Shown: positions 26,682-36,949 of the stretch, piece by piece
Layout of the letters: each line of letters opens with the position of its first letter
Position numbering within the stretch: the stretch's first letter is position 1
From: JBLZUR01 sp048565625
GTDB lineage: Bacteria > Pseudomonadota > Alphaproteobacteria > Sphingomonadales > Sphingomonadaceae
NCBI RefSeq assembly: GCF_048565625.1
Contig: NZ_JBLZUR010000002.1
Location: 3,345,992-3,409,991 of the forward strand
DNA: 64,000 bases
Direction: 5' to 3'
Translations under genes and position numbers: made by a program
The notes under the pieces: generated by a model
What the model was told of the DNA's origin: nothing
The model's input: only the letters and a program-made list of their open reading frames with translations
Databases searched by the model: none

Positions 26682-27665
26682 CTACATCTCGCCGCGTTGG
26701 CGGCGTATCGCGTACCACTTCCGGACATTGGCGTTGTGCTCGGCCAGCGTGGTCGCAAAGACATGCCCGCCCTTGCCGTCGGCGACGAAATAGAGCGCCT
26801 TGGTCGGTGCCGGGTCCAGCACCGCCTCGATCGAAGCTCTTCCGGGATTGGCGATGGGCCCCCTCGGCAGACCCGCCTCGGCATAGGTGTTGTACCCGTT
26901 CTTCGCCCTGAGTTCGGACTGGAAGATGCGGCGGCCGAGCGGGCGGCCTTTGGTGATCGGGTAGATGACGGTGGGATCGGCCTGCAGCGGCATGCCGATG
27001 CGCAGGCGGTTGGAATAGACCCCCGCCACCATGCGCCGCTCGGACGCGACCGCCGTCTCCTTCTCCACGATCGAGGCGAGGGTCACCGCCTCCCGCTTGC
27101 TGCGCACAGCCGTCGTCTTTTTGCGCGCTCTCCAGGCGTCGTCGAGGAAGCGGGTCATCGCCGCCGTCATCCGCTTCAGAACCGCCGCCCGCTGCTCTCC
27201 CCGTTCGAAGTCGTAGCTGTCGGGCAGGACCGACCCCTCTGGCGGCACCGCAACCGGCCCGGCGAGGAGCTTCTCCGCCTTCAACCGGTCGGCCACGAGG
27301 ACGGATGGCGTCCCTTCCGGGATGGTGACGAGGCGCTGGATCGGGCGGCCATGCTGAAGAAGGTCGAGGATCGTTGCGGCGCTGGAGCGGGCCGGGATCG
27401 CGAACTCGCCCGCCTTGATCGGATCGGACGATCCCAGCCGCCCGGCGAAGCGGCGGAACCAGTTGGCGGACCGGATCGCCCCCGCCGCCTCGAGACGCCG
27501 TGCAGCTTCGCCGAGGGTCGAGCCTTCGGGCACCTGGACTGCCGTCTCGCGCGGCAGCGGTCCCGGACCCCACCAGAAGAGTGCGGGTACCGCGACCGCA
27601 AGCACGGCGAGGAGGATCAGGATCAACCCGCCGCAGCCAAGTCCCCGCTTCCGCCTCCTGGCCAC
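26682..27665 (-). CDS. mltG: Endolytic murein transglycosylase
   Basis: A 327-residue protein. The basic N-terminus MARRRKRGLG and a membrane helix (about 12-32) anchor it in the inner membrane. A LysM-like region (VQVPEGSTLGEAARRLEAAG) is followed by the YceG catalytic domain with ASIVEKET, whose Glu is catalytic, and MPLQADPTVIYP. It cuts nascent glycan strands and terminates peptidoglycan elongation. It lies immediately after fabF in the usual alphaproteobacterial fab-mltG arrangement. Confidence 0.92.
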   Translation of the reverse strand: MARRRKRGLGCGGLILILLAVLAVAVPALFWWGPGPLPRETAVQVPEGSTLGEAARRLEAAGAIRSANWFRRFAGRLGSSDPIKAGEFAIPARSSAATILDLLQHGRPIQRLVTIPEGTPSVLVADRLKAEKLLAGPVAVPPEGSVLPDSYDFERGEQRAAVLKRMTAAMTRFLDDAWRARKKTTAVRSKREAVTLASIVEKETAVASERRMVAGVYSNRLRIGMPLQADPTVIYPITKGRPLGRRIFQSELRAKNGYNTYAEAGLPRGPIANPGRASIEAVLDPAPTKALYFVADGKGGHVFATTLAEHNANVRKWYAIRRQRGEM

Positions 27666-27687
27666 GCCGTTTCTCCCGAAGAGGGTG

Positions 27688-28947
<1,260 letters not shown>

Positions 28948-28970
28948 GTCAGACCCTCTTCCTTGAACTC

Positions 28971-29012
28971 AAAACCAAAACGGCCCCCGGCCGGGAGTCC
29001 GGGCGGGAGCCG
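28971..29012 (-). terminator. Hairpin terminator or attenuator between acpP and fabF
   Basis: On the minus strand a GC-rich stem (CGGCTCCCGCCCGG against CCGGCCGGGGGCCG) is followed by TTTTGGTTTTGAG. It could partly terminate transcription after the highly expressed acpP, lowering fabF. Confidence 0.6.
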
Positions 29013-29037
29013 TATCGGCTAACGTGGTGGCTGAAGA

Positions 29038-29274
29038 TCAGCCCTTATTGGCGTCGATGTAGCTGATCGCGTCCTTGACGGTCGTGATCTTCTCGGCCGC
29101 ATCGTCGGGGATCTCGACGCCGAACTCTTCCTCGAAGGCCATGACCAGCTCGACGATGTCGAGGCTGTCCGCACCCAGATCGTCGATGAAGCTCGCGTCC
29201 TCGGTGACCTTCTCGGCCTCGACGCCGAGATGCTCGACGACGATCTTCTTCACGCGCTCGGCGGTCTCGCTCAT
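29038..29274 (-). CDS. acpP: Acyl carrier protein
   Basis: 78 residues and strongly acidic. The phosphopantetheine attachment serine is in GADSLDIVELVMAFEEEFG (Ser about 37). It carries growing fatty acids for all Fab enzymes. It lies between fabG and fabF as in most alphaproteobacteria. Start MSETAERVKK is canonical. Confidence 0.96.
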   Translation of the reverse strand: MSETAERVKKIVVEHLGVEAEKVTEDASFIDDLGADSLDIVELVMAFEEEFGVEIPDDAAEKITTVKDAISYIDANKG

Positions 29275-29352
29275 ATTTATCCCTCTCGTCGGGCTGATGT
29301 TGACTCTCAGCCGCCCCTAAAGCGGCGTTCGGATTGTGGCAAGCCTTGGGCG

Positions 29353-30093
29353 TCAGACCATCGCCATACCGCCGTTGACGTGCAACGTCTGGCCGGTGAC
29401 GTAGTTCGCCTCGCGGCTGGCGAGATAGGCGACCGCCGCGCCGATGTCCTCTCCGGTGCCGAGGTCGCCGGCGGGGATGCGGGCGAGGATCGCGCCCTTC
29501 TGCTGTTCGTTCAAGGCGTCGGTCATCGCCGAGCGTATGAAGCCCGGGGCTACGCAGTTGACCGTGATGTTGCGGCTGGCGAGTTCCTGCGCCAGCGCCT
29601 TGGACATGCCGACGAGGCCGGCCTTGGACGCGGCATAGTTCGCCTGACCGGGATTGCCGGTCTGCCCCACGACCGAGGTGATCGAGACGATGCGGCCGAA
29701 GCGCGCCTTCATCATCGGCTTGGCGGCGGCGCGGATCAGGCGGAACGCAGCCTCCAGGTTGACCCGGATGACCTGATCCCACTCCTCATCCTTCATCCGC
29801 ATGGCGAGGTTGTCACGGGTGACACCGGCATTGTTGACGAGGATGTCGAGCTTGCCGCCGAGCGCGTCCACCGCCTGCGGCACGAGCGCATCGACTTGGG
29901 CCGCGTCCGAGAGGTCGCAGACCAGCGTCTTGTGTCCGCCACCGAGATCCCCCGCGAACGCCTCCAGCTTGCCAGCGTTGGAACCGCTGAGCGCGAGAGT
30001 CGCCCCTTGTGCTGCCAGAGCCTTCGCGATCGCAGAGCCGATGCCGCCGGACGCGCCGGTCACCAAAGCGGTCATGCCTGTCAGGTCGAACAT
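29353..30093 (-). CDS. fabG: 3-oxoacyl-ACP reductase
   Basis: A 246-residue SDR with TGASGGIG near residue 13, NNAGVTRDNLAMRM and the catalytic YAASKAG. It uses NADPH to reduce the beta-keto group during chain elongation. It lies 15 bases after fabD and before acpP in the fatty-acid operon. The C-terminus LHVNGGMAMV is typical of FabG. Confidence 0.95.
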   Translation of the reverse strand: MFDLTGMTALVTGASGGIGSAIAKALAAQGATLALSGSNAGKLEAFAGDLGGGHKTLVCDLSDAAQVDALVPQAVDALGGKLDILVNNAGVTRDNLAMRMKDEEWDQVIRVNLEAAFRLIRAAAKPMMKARFGRIVSITSVVGQTGNPGQANYAASKAGLVGMSKALAQELASRNITVNCVAPGFIRSAMTDALNEQQKGAILARIPAGDLGTGEDIGAAVAYLASREANYVTGQTLHVNGGMAMV

Positions 30094-30108
30094 GTTGCTT
30101 CCTCTTCC

Positions 30109-31044
30109 TTACAGCGTCTTCGCGAGCGCTTCGATGTCGTCCATCGTGACGACGCTGACGGGTTCCGCGTCGGGGGCGGTGCGCTTGACCATGGGGCCGA
30201 CCACCTTGCCGCCGAGCTCGACGAATGAGGTAACGCCGGCTTCGAACATGGCGGCGATGCTTTCGCGCCAGCGGACGGTGCCGATGACCTGTTCGACCAG
30301 CACGCGCTTGATCTCGGCGGGGTCGGCGACCGGGGCGGCGGTGACGTTGGCGTAGACGGGGACGAGCGGCGCGCGGAGCGGGGCTTCGGCGAGCGCCTTC
30401 TCCATCGCCTCGGCCGCGGGCTGCATCAGCGGGCAGTGGAAGGGAGCGGAGACCGGGAGGAGGACGGCGCGCTTGATGCCGTGTTCCTTGGCGAGCGACG
30501 CGGCGCGATCGACGGCGGCCTTCGCGCCGGAGATCACCACCTGGCCCGGATCGTTGTCGTTGGCGACAGTCAGCACATCACCCTCGGCAGCCGCGTCGCA
30601 GAGCGCCTGCGCCTTGGCCCGATCCGCGCCGAGCAGCGCGGCCATCGCGCCCTGGCCGACCGGGACCGCCGCCTGCATCGCCTGGCCGCGCAGCTTGAGC
30701 AGCCTGGCGGTGGTCGAGAGGTCGAGCGCTTCGGCGGCGCAGAGCGCGGTGTATTCGCCGAGGCTGTGGCCGGCGACGAAATCGGCCTTGTCGGCGAGGC
30801 GGATGCCGCCCTCCTTCTCCAGAACCCGGAGGGTGGCGATGGCGTTCGCCATGATCGCGGGCTGCGCGTTCTCGGTCAGCGTCAGGTCGCTCTCGGGCCC
30901 TTCGGTCATCAGTCGGAAGAGATGCTGTCCGAGCGCATCGTCCACCTCCTGAAACACCTCACGCGCGGCGGCGCTGGCATCGGCGAGCGCGCGGCCCATG
31001 CCGACGGCCTGGCTGCCCTGACCCGGAAAGATGAATGCGCGCAT
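30109..31044 (-). CDS. fabD: Malonyl-CoA:ACP transacylase
   Basis: A 311-residue enzyme starting MRAFIFPGQGSQAVGMG, with GAAGG before the ATG. The catalytic Ser is in VAGHSLGEYTALCAA, and the His site is in VSAPFHCPLMQPA. It loads malonyl groups onto ACP. It is first gene of the minus-strand fabD-fabG-acpP-fabF-mltG cluster. The frame upstream of 31044 is open but lacks homologous sequence. Confidence 0.95.
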   Translation of the reverse strand: MRAFIFPGQGSQAVGMGRALADASAAAREVFQEVDDALGQHLFRLMTEGPESDLTLTENAQPAIMANAIATLRVLEKEGGIRLADKADFVAGHSLGEYTALCAAEALDLSTTARLLKLRGQAMQAAVPVGQGAMAALLGADRAKAQALCDAAAEGDVLTVANDNDPGQVVISGAKAAVDRAASLAKEHGIKRAVLLPVSAPFHCPLMQPAAEAMEKALAEAPLRAPLVPVYANVTAAPVADPAEIKRVLVEQVIGTVRWRESIAAMFEAGVTSFVELGGKVVGPMVKRTAPDAEPVSVVTMDDIEALAKTL

Positions 31045-31434
31045 GATCGGTCCTTCTGCTTCAGACGAGCGCAGTAGGAAGCAGGCAGGGGCATGGCAAG
31101 CCGCGCGAATCACCCCCGAAAGATCCGGTGAGGCGCGCGGAAGTTTGCCAAGTTGTCGCTACGTAAGCGCCGGAATCACCATCCGCACGGCGATTGGCGG
31201 TCACGGTGAGATGGCTGCCGATCGTGCTCATGCGGCTCGGGCTGGCACATTAAATCCTACATTGGAAGCGGTGTGGATGGGCATCGCCTTGCCTTTGGCC
31301 GCCCTTTCCGTCATAGGCGCGCGATCCGGGGCAAGGTCGTCTGGCTTTCGCCCCGGTTTGATTTCGAGACGATAGCCGGAGGGGCGACCGCACGGGGCGG
31401 CGTCAGCGATCGGCCAAGACAAGGAATACGCGAC
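31045..31434. other. Divergent intergenic region between fabD and rpsF
   Basis: 390 bases that should hold promoters for the fatty-acid cluster (leftward) and the ribosomal-protein operon (rightward). No protein is supported. At 31242-31268 lies CTGGCA-N8-CCTACATTGGAAG, identical in layout to parts of the two interspersed repeats at 23.5 and 38.2 kb. Confidence 0.55.
31242..31268 (+). repeat. Third copy of the CTGGCA-N8-CCTACATTGGAAG module
   Basis: The same two blocks at the same 8-base spacing occur on the opposite strand in repeat copy A (core 23505-23518) and on this strand in copy B (core 38276-38289). Here the flanks do not match the rest of the repeat, so the module stands alone about 170 bases upstream of rpsF. 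It may be a protein-binding site. Confidence 0.5.
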
Positions 31435-31806
31435 ATGCCGTTGTACGAGCATGTGTTTCTCGCGCGTCAGGACCTCGCCCAGGCGCAGGTCGATACGCTG
31501 GCGGAAACCGCCACCAACATCATCACCGAGAACGGTGGCAAGGTCACCAAGACCGAGACCTGGGGCCTGCGTTCGCTCGCCTATCGGATCGCCAAGAACC
31601 GCAAGGCGCACTACGTCCTTCTGGAAGTCGACGGTCCGCCGGCGGCGATCGCCGAGCTGGAGCGCCAGACCGCGATCAACGAGGACGTGATCCGTTACAT
31701 GACGATTCGCGTCGACGAGCTGGAAGCCGGCCCGTCCGCGATGATGCGCCGTAACGAGCGTGACCGCGAGCGCCGGATGCGCCGCGACGATCGCGAAGCC
31801 GCGTAA
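31435..31806 (+). CDS. rpsF: Small ribosomal subunit protein bS6
   Basis: A 123-residue ribosomal protein, MPLYEHVFLARQDLAQAQVD..., with AAGGA 10 bases upstream of the ATG. The ferredoxin-like core includes WGLRSLAYRIAKNRKAHYVL. The C-terminal tail is basic (RRNERDRERRMRRDDRE). It binds bS18 and 16S rRNA in the central domain. It is first gene of rpsF-rpsR-rplI. Confidence 0.96.
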   Translation: MPLYEHVFLARQDLAQAQVDTLAETATNIITENGGKVTKTETWGLRSLAYRIAKNRKAHYVLLEVDGPPAAIAELERQTAINEDVIRYMTIRVDELEAGPSAMMRRNERDRERRMRRDDREAA

Positions 31807-31821
31807 GGGGAGACAAGACAC

Positions 31822-32046
31822 ATGGCACGCCCGTTTTTCCGCCGCCGCAAGAGCTGCCCCTTCTCCGCGAAGGACGCGCCCCGGATCGACTACAAGGACG
31901 TCCGCCTGCTGCAGGGCTTCGTGTCCGAGCGGGGCAAGATCGTCCCGAGCCGTATCACGGCGGTTTCCGCCAAGAAGCAGCGTGAGCTGAGCCAGGCGAT
32001 CAAGCGCGCCCGGCACATCGGCCTCCTGCCCTACATCGTTAAGTAA
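31822..32046 (+). CDS. rpsR: Small ribosomal subunit protein bS18
   Basis: 74 residues, MARPFFRRRKSCPFSAKDAP..., with the expected basic N-terminus and YKDVRLLQGFVSERGKIVPS core. It partners bS6 on the platform. It lies 15 bases after rpsF and 12 before rplI in a standard operon. The single Cys at position 12 may indicate the zinc-free form. Confidence 0.96.
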   Translation: MARPFFRRRKSCPFSAKDAPRIDYKDVRLLQGFVSERGKIVPSRITAVSAKKQRELSQAIKRARHIGLLPYIVK

Positions 32047-32058
32047 GGAGCGCGGCAC

Positions 32059-32655
32059 ATGGATGTCATCCTGCTCGAACGCGTCGAGAAGCTCGGCCAG
32101 ATCGGTGACGTGGTCACCGTCAAGAACGGCTTCGCCCGCAACTTCCTCCTCCCCAACAACAAGGCGTTGCGCGCCAACGAGGCCAATAAGAAGGTCTTCG
32201 AAGCGAACCGCGCCAAGATCGAGAGCGACAATGCCGACCGTCGCGCCGCCGCCGAGGCGGATGCGAAGGGCATCGACGGCAAGACCGTTCAGCTGATCCG
32301 TCAGGCGTCGAACACCGGCCAGCTTTATGGTTCGGTCGCGGCGCGCGATCTCGCCGACCTGCTCGCCGAAGACGGCGCCAAGGTTGCCAAGAACCAGATC
32401 GTGCTCGACCGCCCGATCAAGGCGATCGGCCTGCACGAGGTGAAGATCACGCTTCACCCGGAAGTGTCGGTGACCATCAAGGTCAACGTCGCGCGCTCGC
32501 CGGAAGAGGCGGACCTGCAGGCGCAGGGCGTCGACGTCATGGCGCAGATGTTCGAGCGCGACGAAGCCGGCTTCACCGAGGATTACGATCCCAACGCGGA
32601 GCCCGGCGAGATCGCGACCGACGCGCCGGCGGCGGAGCCGACCGACCAGGCTTGA
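32059..32655 (+). CDS. rplI: Large ribosomal subunit protein bL9
   Basis: A 198-residue protein. The N-domain MDVILLERVEKLGQIGDVVT contacts 23S rRNA; it is followed by a long connecting helix and a C-domain (TIKVNVARSPEEAD). The tail beyond about 165 is acidic and Ala/Pro/Glu rich, longer than in E. coli but usual for sphingomonads. It is last gene of the operon, with a terminator directly downstream. Confidence 0.96.
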   Translation: MDVILLERVEKLGQIGDVVTVKNGFARNFLLPNNKALRANEANKKVFEANRAKIESDNADRRAAAEADAKGIDGKTVQLIRQASNTGQLYGSVAARDLADLLAEDGAKVAKNQIVLDRPIKAIGLHEVKITLHPEVSVTIKVNVARSPEEADLQAQGVDVMAQMFERDEAGFTEDYDPNAEPGEIATDAPAAEPTDQA

Positions 32656-32675
32656 GCCTTCCCGCTTCGTGAGAC

Positions 32676-32714
32676 AAGGGGCCGTTCGGAGCGATCCGGG
32701 CGGCCTTCTTGTTT
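32676..32714 (+). terminator. Rho-independent terminator of the rpsF operon
   Basis: An 11-bp stem (GGCCGTTCGGA / TCCGGGCGGCC with two G-U pairs in RNA) closes a GCGA tetraloop and is followed by TTCTTGTTT. It lies 25 bases after the rplI stop and may also serve the convergent TetR gene. Confidence 0.75.
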
Positions 32715-32718
32715 GCGG

Positions 32719-33384
32719 TCAGCGGCCGTCGAACAGCAGCTTCACATGGTCGTGCATGAGGCGGACCTGACGCCCGAGGATCGTCTTGTCGCCGAGCGCC
32801 CGCGATGTGATGATCCCGCCGTCCGCCACCACGTTGAAGTGGTCGGCCATGGCCTCCAGATCGGCGGGCAGGCGTGGCGGGTAAACGTCTGCGATCTCCT
32901 TCAGCCAGTCATGGAAGCGGGCGCGCCAGCCCTCCGCCGCCAAGCGGATAAGGCGCGAAACCTCGCCATCGAAGGCGCGGTCCTGATAGGTGATGGACGC
33001 GGCGAGGCAGCCGGGGTGCACGCCGGGCAGATCGTCCATCATCTCGGCGAAGAGCCTGATGAAGATCAGGAAGCTCTGCAGGGGATCGTCGGACAAGGCG
33101 CGGGCACGCGCGGTCAGGCGGTCGAGATGCGCATCATCCCGCACAACGAAGCGGGCGACGATCGCGCGGGCGAGGTCGTTCTTGTCCTTGAAGTGATAGA
33201 AGAAGCCGCTCTTGGTTATGCCGGCTGCTTCGACCAGTTCCTCGATCGAAGTCGCGGCGAAGCCCTTGTGGAGGATGGATTCCTCGGCAAGGTCCATGAT
33301 CCGTTCGCGGGTCCGCTCGCCCTTAGACGGTTCGGCGGCGGACTTTACCTGCGGTACGGTTTTCTCCGCCACCTGCCCCATCAT
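32719..33384 (-). CDS. TetR-family transcriptional regulator
   Basis: A 221-residue regulator (ATG 33384; GTG 33402 possible). The HTH covers about residues 25-70: RERIMDLAEESILHKGFAAT, then IEELVEAAGITKSGFFYHFK. The C-terminal domain resembles the LmrA/YxaF-type ligand domain (GCLAASITYQDRAFDGEV). It is divergent from the sterol desaturase-like gene, which it may control; no operator was identified. Confidence 0.85.
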   Translation of the reverse strand: MMGQVAEKTVPQVKSAAEPSKGERTRERIMDLAEESILHKGFAATSIEELVEAAGITKSGFFYHFKDKNDLARAIVARFVVRDDAHLDRLTARARALSDDPLQSFLIFIRLFAEMMDDLPGVHPGCLAASITYQDRAFDGEVSRLIRLAAEGWRARFHDWLKEIADVYPPRLPADLEAMADHFNVVADGGIITSRALGDKTILGRQVRLMHDHVKLLFDGR

Positions 33385-33524
33385 CGTTCCGCCCTGCCTC
33401 ACCTGTTCGAAGAAACCGGCCTGTAATCAGAAACTAACGCCGGGTCGATGCGAACCGACCCTGTGCTTTCTAGAGGTCCCGGCCCCCGTCCCCTAATCGA
33501 CTGCGCATCTTCAATCCGGAAAGC

Positions 33525-34243
33525 GTGGCCGTGAGCATCTATCACTACATCATCTTCGTTCTCTTTGCGATCTTCGTCGTCGTCGAGCGTCTGACCAGCG
33601 CGCGTGACTATCCTGAGGTACGGCTCTGGCGCGCATTAGGTCTGGCTTCGACCCTCTTGTACTTCGCGATCACCACCTGCGCGCCGTTCCTTTGGGACGC
33701 GTGGCTCAGCGGTCACCGGCTGATCGACGCGACCGGTCTTCCGTTCGTGGTGCAGGTCGTGGCGGGGTTCCTGCTGCTCGAGCTGGGGATCTATGGCTGG
33801 CATCGGGCGATGCACCGGAGCGACGTGATCTGGCGCGCGCACCAGATGCACCATGCGGCAGAGCGGGTGGATATCTGGGGTGCGTTCTACTTCCATCCGC
33901 TCGACATGATCGGATGGGCGTTGCTCGGTTCGCTATGCCTGGTCGGGATCGTCGGCCTGACGCCGGAGGCGACACTGGCGGTGAACGTGCTGGCCACCTT
34001 CTGCTCGATGTTCCAGCATGCCAATATCCGGACGCCCCGCTGGATCGGCTATGTGGTCGCGCGGCCGGAGAGCCATGCGATCCATCACGAGCGCGGCGTC
34101 CATGCCTTCAACTATGGCGATATACCGCTGTGGGACATGGTGTTCGGCACCTTCCGCAATCCGGCCAGCTGGGACGGAAAAGCGGGCTTCGATGCGGGTT
34201 CGACTGGGACCCGCGAATGCTGGTCGGGAAGAAGGTGGCTTGA
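33525..34243 (+). CDS. Sterol desaturase/fatty acid hydroxylase-family membrane protein, frameshift near the 3' end
   Basis: An integral membrane di-iron enzyme. Membrane helices occupy about 5-20, 40-60, 75-92 and 125-155. The histidine motifs are HRAMH, HQMHH and HAIHH (with HAFNYG), which bind two irons. Near 34195-34216 one base is lost or gained: in frame 1 the tail becomes CWSGRRWLELPD and runs into the opposite gene, while the shifted frame ends MLVGKKVA at 34243, as relatives do, 9 bases before the SleB gene stop. Start is GTG 33525 or 33531. Substrate unknown. Confidence 0.8.
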
Positions 34244-34252
34244 GTTGCCTGA

Positions 34253-35404
34253 TCAGCCCTTCATGCACTGGAAGGCGTCGGGGCGAGGCATCTCCTTGCA
34301 GTTCCAAAGCGCCTTTTCGTACTTGGCCGGGCGGTCGCGGAGATAGCTGAAGGACATGGTGGCGAGGTGCGACGGCTCGACCGGCGGCAGGCCGGGGGCC
34401 CTCCGCGCGTCGCGCCAGGCGAGCAGCTTGCAGTAGCTCTTGTCACCGCAGATCGAGAGCGCCATCGCGGCGTAGCTGTCGGGGCTCGCGGTCGGATCGA
34501 GGATCACGATGATCGGGTCGAGCTGGCCCTGGCCCAGCGGGTAGACGTCGCGCGGCTTCGATGCGGCGACGGGCGTGGTGCCCGGCGTGCCGGTCAGGGC
34601 GGCGAGGGCCGGATCGACGGGGGCTGCGGCGTCGGCATGGCTGGCGGCGTATTTCGCGATCTTCGCCTGCGCCGGCTCGTTCCCGGCATAGCCGCCGCGG
34701 AAGGCGCCCGCCGTCCCCCACCAGCCGAGCCAGCGGTAGAAGAGATGCGTGCCGACGCCCGCCGTCTTGTCGAGACTGCCCGCCCAGGAGGGGACCACCC
34801 AGTTGGTGTGGTAGTGGGTGGACCAGCCGACGCCCTTGTCGACCTTGCCCTTCAGGGCATCGCGGGCGACCTCCTCGGCCTTCTTCCAGCCCGCGGCGGA
34901 GGGCGCGCGGGCGAGCGAGCCGTCGCAGGTGAAGGTGAACTGGCAGCCGGTGACCCGCTCCGCCCCCTCGAAGACGACGCCGCAGACGGTCTTCGGAAAG
35001 GCGGGGTGGCGGAGGCGATTGAGGACGACCTGAGCGACCGCCCTCATGCCGGCGACGCCTTCGCCCACCGCCTCGTAATAGGCGGCGGCGGCGAGGCAGT
35101 CGGTGGCGCGGGCCTTGTCCTGATCCGAGCCGGCGAAGCGGTATGCGCGGGCGGCGGGGTTCGGCCTCGTGGAGAAGGGGACCGAGGCGTTGATGAGGCG
35201 GGCCTGGTCCGGCGCAACCGCGACGTTCTCGACCGGTTCGACCGGCGGCGGGGGTGCGTTCGGCGGCGGTACGGCCTCCTCGGCAAGAGCGGGCGCGTGC
35301 GTGGCGAGAGGGGCCGGCAGTTCGCGTGCGGCCCATGCGGCGAGGGTGAAGCCCGCCACGAGGAGCACGAGGAGCAGCGGCCAGAGGCGTTCGCGGGCGA
35401 GCAT
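34253..35404 (-). CDS. SleB-type cell wall hydrolase
   Basis: A 383-residue protein. An N-terminal membrane or signal helix (about 6-25) is followed by a Pro-rich linker (PPPNAPPPPVEPVENV). The hydrolase_2/SleB domain contains CLAAAAYYEAVGEGVAGM and RAVAQVVLNRLRHPAFPKTV, with CQFTFTCDG. It cleaves peptidoglycan, probably in the periplasm. A Cys-rich C-terminal extension (ICGDKSYCK, WNCKEMPR) may be disulfide-bonded. Its start codon overlaps the hydrolase gene stop at 35404. Confidence 0.85.
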   Translation of the reverse strand: MLARERLWPLLLVLLVAGFTLAAWAARELPAPLATHAPALAEEAVPPPNAPPPPVEPVENVAVAPDQARLINASVPFSTRPNPAARAYRFAGSDQDKARATDCLAAAAYYEAVGEGVAGMRAVAQVVLNRLRHPAFPKTVCGVVFEGAERVTGCQFTFTCDGSLARAPSAAGWKKAEEVARDALKGKVDKGVGWSTHYHTNWVVPSWAGSLDKTAGVGTHLFYRWLGWWGTAGAFRGGYAGNEPAQAKIAKYAASHADAAAPVDPALAALTGTPGTTPVAASKPRDVYPLGQGQLDPIIVILDPTASPDSYAAMALSICGDKSYCKLLAWRDARRAPGLPPVEPSHLATMSFSYLRDRPAKYEKALWNCKEMPRPDAFQCMKG

Positions 35405-36117
35405 CAGGCGGGGTTAGCCCAGCTTTCCTGAAGGAAGGCTTGCAGTGCGGCCCAACTCTGCCGGTCGGCGGCCGCGTCATAGGCCATGCGTGGGTCCCCG
35501 AGGCCCTCCACGTCGCGGTTGGTGAAGCTGTGCAGCGCGCGGCCGTGGACGAGGAGCTGCCAGTCGGCGTCGGCCGCGTCCATCTCCGCCTGGAAGGTGG
35601 CGAGGTCGGCGGGTGGGACCAGCGGGTCGCGTGCGCCGGTCGAGGCGAGAATGCGGGTGCGGATCGCGCCTCTCTCCGCCGAGGCGGCGGTGGTGAGGAG
35701 GCCGTGAAAGCTCGCGACACCGGCCAGTTCCGCCCCGGAGCGCGCCAGTTCCAGCACGGCTGCCCCGCCAAAGCAGTAGCCGATTGCGGCGATGCGGTCG
35801 GGCGTGAAACCCTCCGCCATCACCGCATCGAAGGCGCTGCGGATGCGGGCGCGAAAATAGGCGGGATCGCCTTTGAAGCGGTCGAGCGCCGCCGTCATCT
35901 CGTCGCCGGACAGCACCCGGCTCTCGCCGTGCATGTCGGCGAGGAAGGCGGTGTAGCCCTCCGCCGCCAGCATCGCGGCGCGACGGCGGACATTGTTGCC
36001 GATGCCGTCCGCCTCATGGACGATCAGGATGGCGCGGCCGTTCTGGATACCGGTCGGGTCATGACGCTCGCCGTGGAGCGGCAGATCGCCGTCACGGTAG
36101 TGGAACGATCTGGGCAT
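35404..36117 (-). CDS. Dienelactone hydrolase-family protein
   Basis: A 237-residue alpha/beta hydrolase, start MPRSFHYRDGDLPLHG. The nucleophile Cys is in GYCFGGAAVLELA, Asp in TGARDPLVPP and His in ALHSFTNRD. Family members open lactone rings in aromatic degradation, but many have other esterase roles. It is divergent from scpA (73 bases). It shares one base with the SleB gene start, so both are likely co-transcribed. Confidence 0.85.
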   Translation of the reverse strand: MPRSFHYRDGDLPLHGERHDPTGIQNGRAILIVHEADGIGNNVRRRAAMLAAEGYTAFLADMHGESRVLSGDEMTAALDRFKGDPAYFRARIRSAFDAVMAEGFTPDRIAAIGYCFGGAAVLELARSGAELAGVASFHGLLTTAASAERGAIRTRILASTGARDPLVPPADLATFQAEMDAADADWQLLVHGRALHSFTNRDVEGLGDPRMAYDAAADRQSWAALQAFLQESWANPA

Positions 36118-36190
36118 CCGGCCCGAACCGCGCCCGGGCAGAATCGTTCCCGGCCTTCTCTCCCGGCGGCGGTTCTGGCACGGTGCCGCG

Positions 36191-36949
36191 ATGGGGGACG
36201 AGGCACAGGAACGGCTGCCGCTGGCGGAGGGTGATCCCGTCTTCGCGCCCAATGTCGAGGGCTGGGAAGGACCGCTCGACCTGCTGCTGACGCTCGCGCG
36301 GAACCAGAAGGTGGATCTGCGCGAGATCTCGATCCTGGCGCTGACCGAACAGTATCTGGCGTTCATCGCGGAGGCGAAGGCGGTGAAGCTGGAGCTGGCG
36401 GCGGATTACCTCGTCATGGCGGCGTGGCTCGCCTTTCTGAAGTCGGCACTGCTGCTGCCCAAGGATCCGGCGGCGGACCCCGACCCGGAGGAACTGGCGC
36501 TGCGGCTGCAGCTGCGGTTGCAGCGGCTGGACGCGATGCGCGATGCGGGGGCGCGGCTGATGGCGCGGGACCGGCTGGGCCGCGACGTGTTCGCACGCGG
36601 CGCGCCGGAGGGGTTGCAGGTGGTCAGGAAGCCGCTGTGGACGGCGGAGCTCTTCGACCTGATCGCCGCCTATGGCGCGGTGAAGGCGCGGACCACGCCC
36701 GCCTTCCACGTCGTGTCGCGACGGCCGGTGATGAGCCTGGAGGCGGCGATCGAGCGGGTCTCCGCGCTGATCGGCACGCGCATCGATTGGGCGAGCCTGG
36801 AGAGCTTCCTGCCCGAGACGCCGGATGAGGACTACCGGCGTTCGGCGGTGGCCTCCAGCTTCCTTGGCGTGCTGGAGCTGGCGCGGCTCGGCAAGATCGA
36901 GATCGCGCAGGCGGGTGTGTTCGCGCCGCTGATGATCCGCGCGGCATGA
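36191..36949 (+). CDS. scpA: Segregation and condensation protein A
   Basis: A 252-residue kleisin: EGPLDLLLTLARNQKVDLRE near residues 26-45 and YLVMAAWLAFLKSALLLPK near 78-96. The winged-helix C-terminus includes SFLGVLELARLGKIEIAQ. It bridges SMC heads with ScpB to compact and segregate the chromosome. It overlaps scpB by 4 bases. Confidence 0.93.
   Translation: MGDEAQERLPLAEGDPVFAPNVEGWEGPLDLLLTLARNQKVDLREISILALTEQYLAFIAEAKAVKLELAADYLVMAAWLAFLKSALLLPKDPAADPDPEELALRLQLRLQRLDAMRDAGARLMARDRLGRDVFARGAPEGLQVVRKPLWTAELFDLIAAYGAVKARTTPAFHVVSRRPVMSLEAAIERVSALIGTRIDWASLESFLPETPDEDYRRSAVASSFLGVLELARLGKIEIAQAGVFAPLMIRAA

Noticed and set aside
34217..34346. Extended C-terminus of the sterol desaturase-like gene into the SleB gene
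   Set aside because: Arises from a frameshift; the correct ending MLVGKKVA lies in the next frame at 34243.
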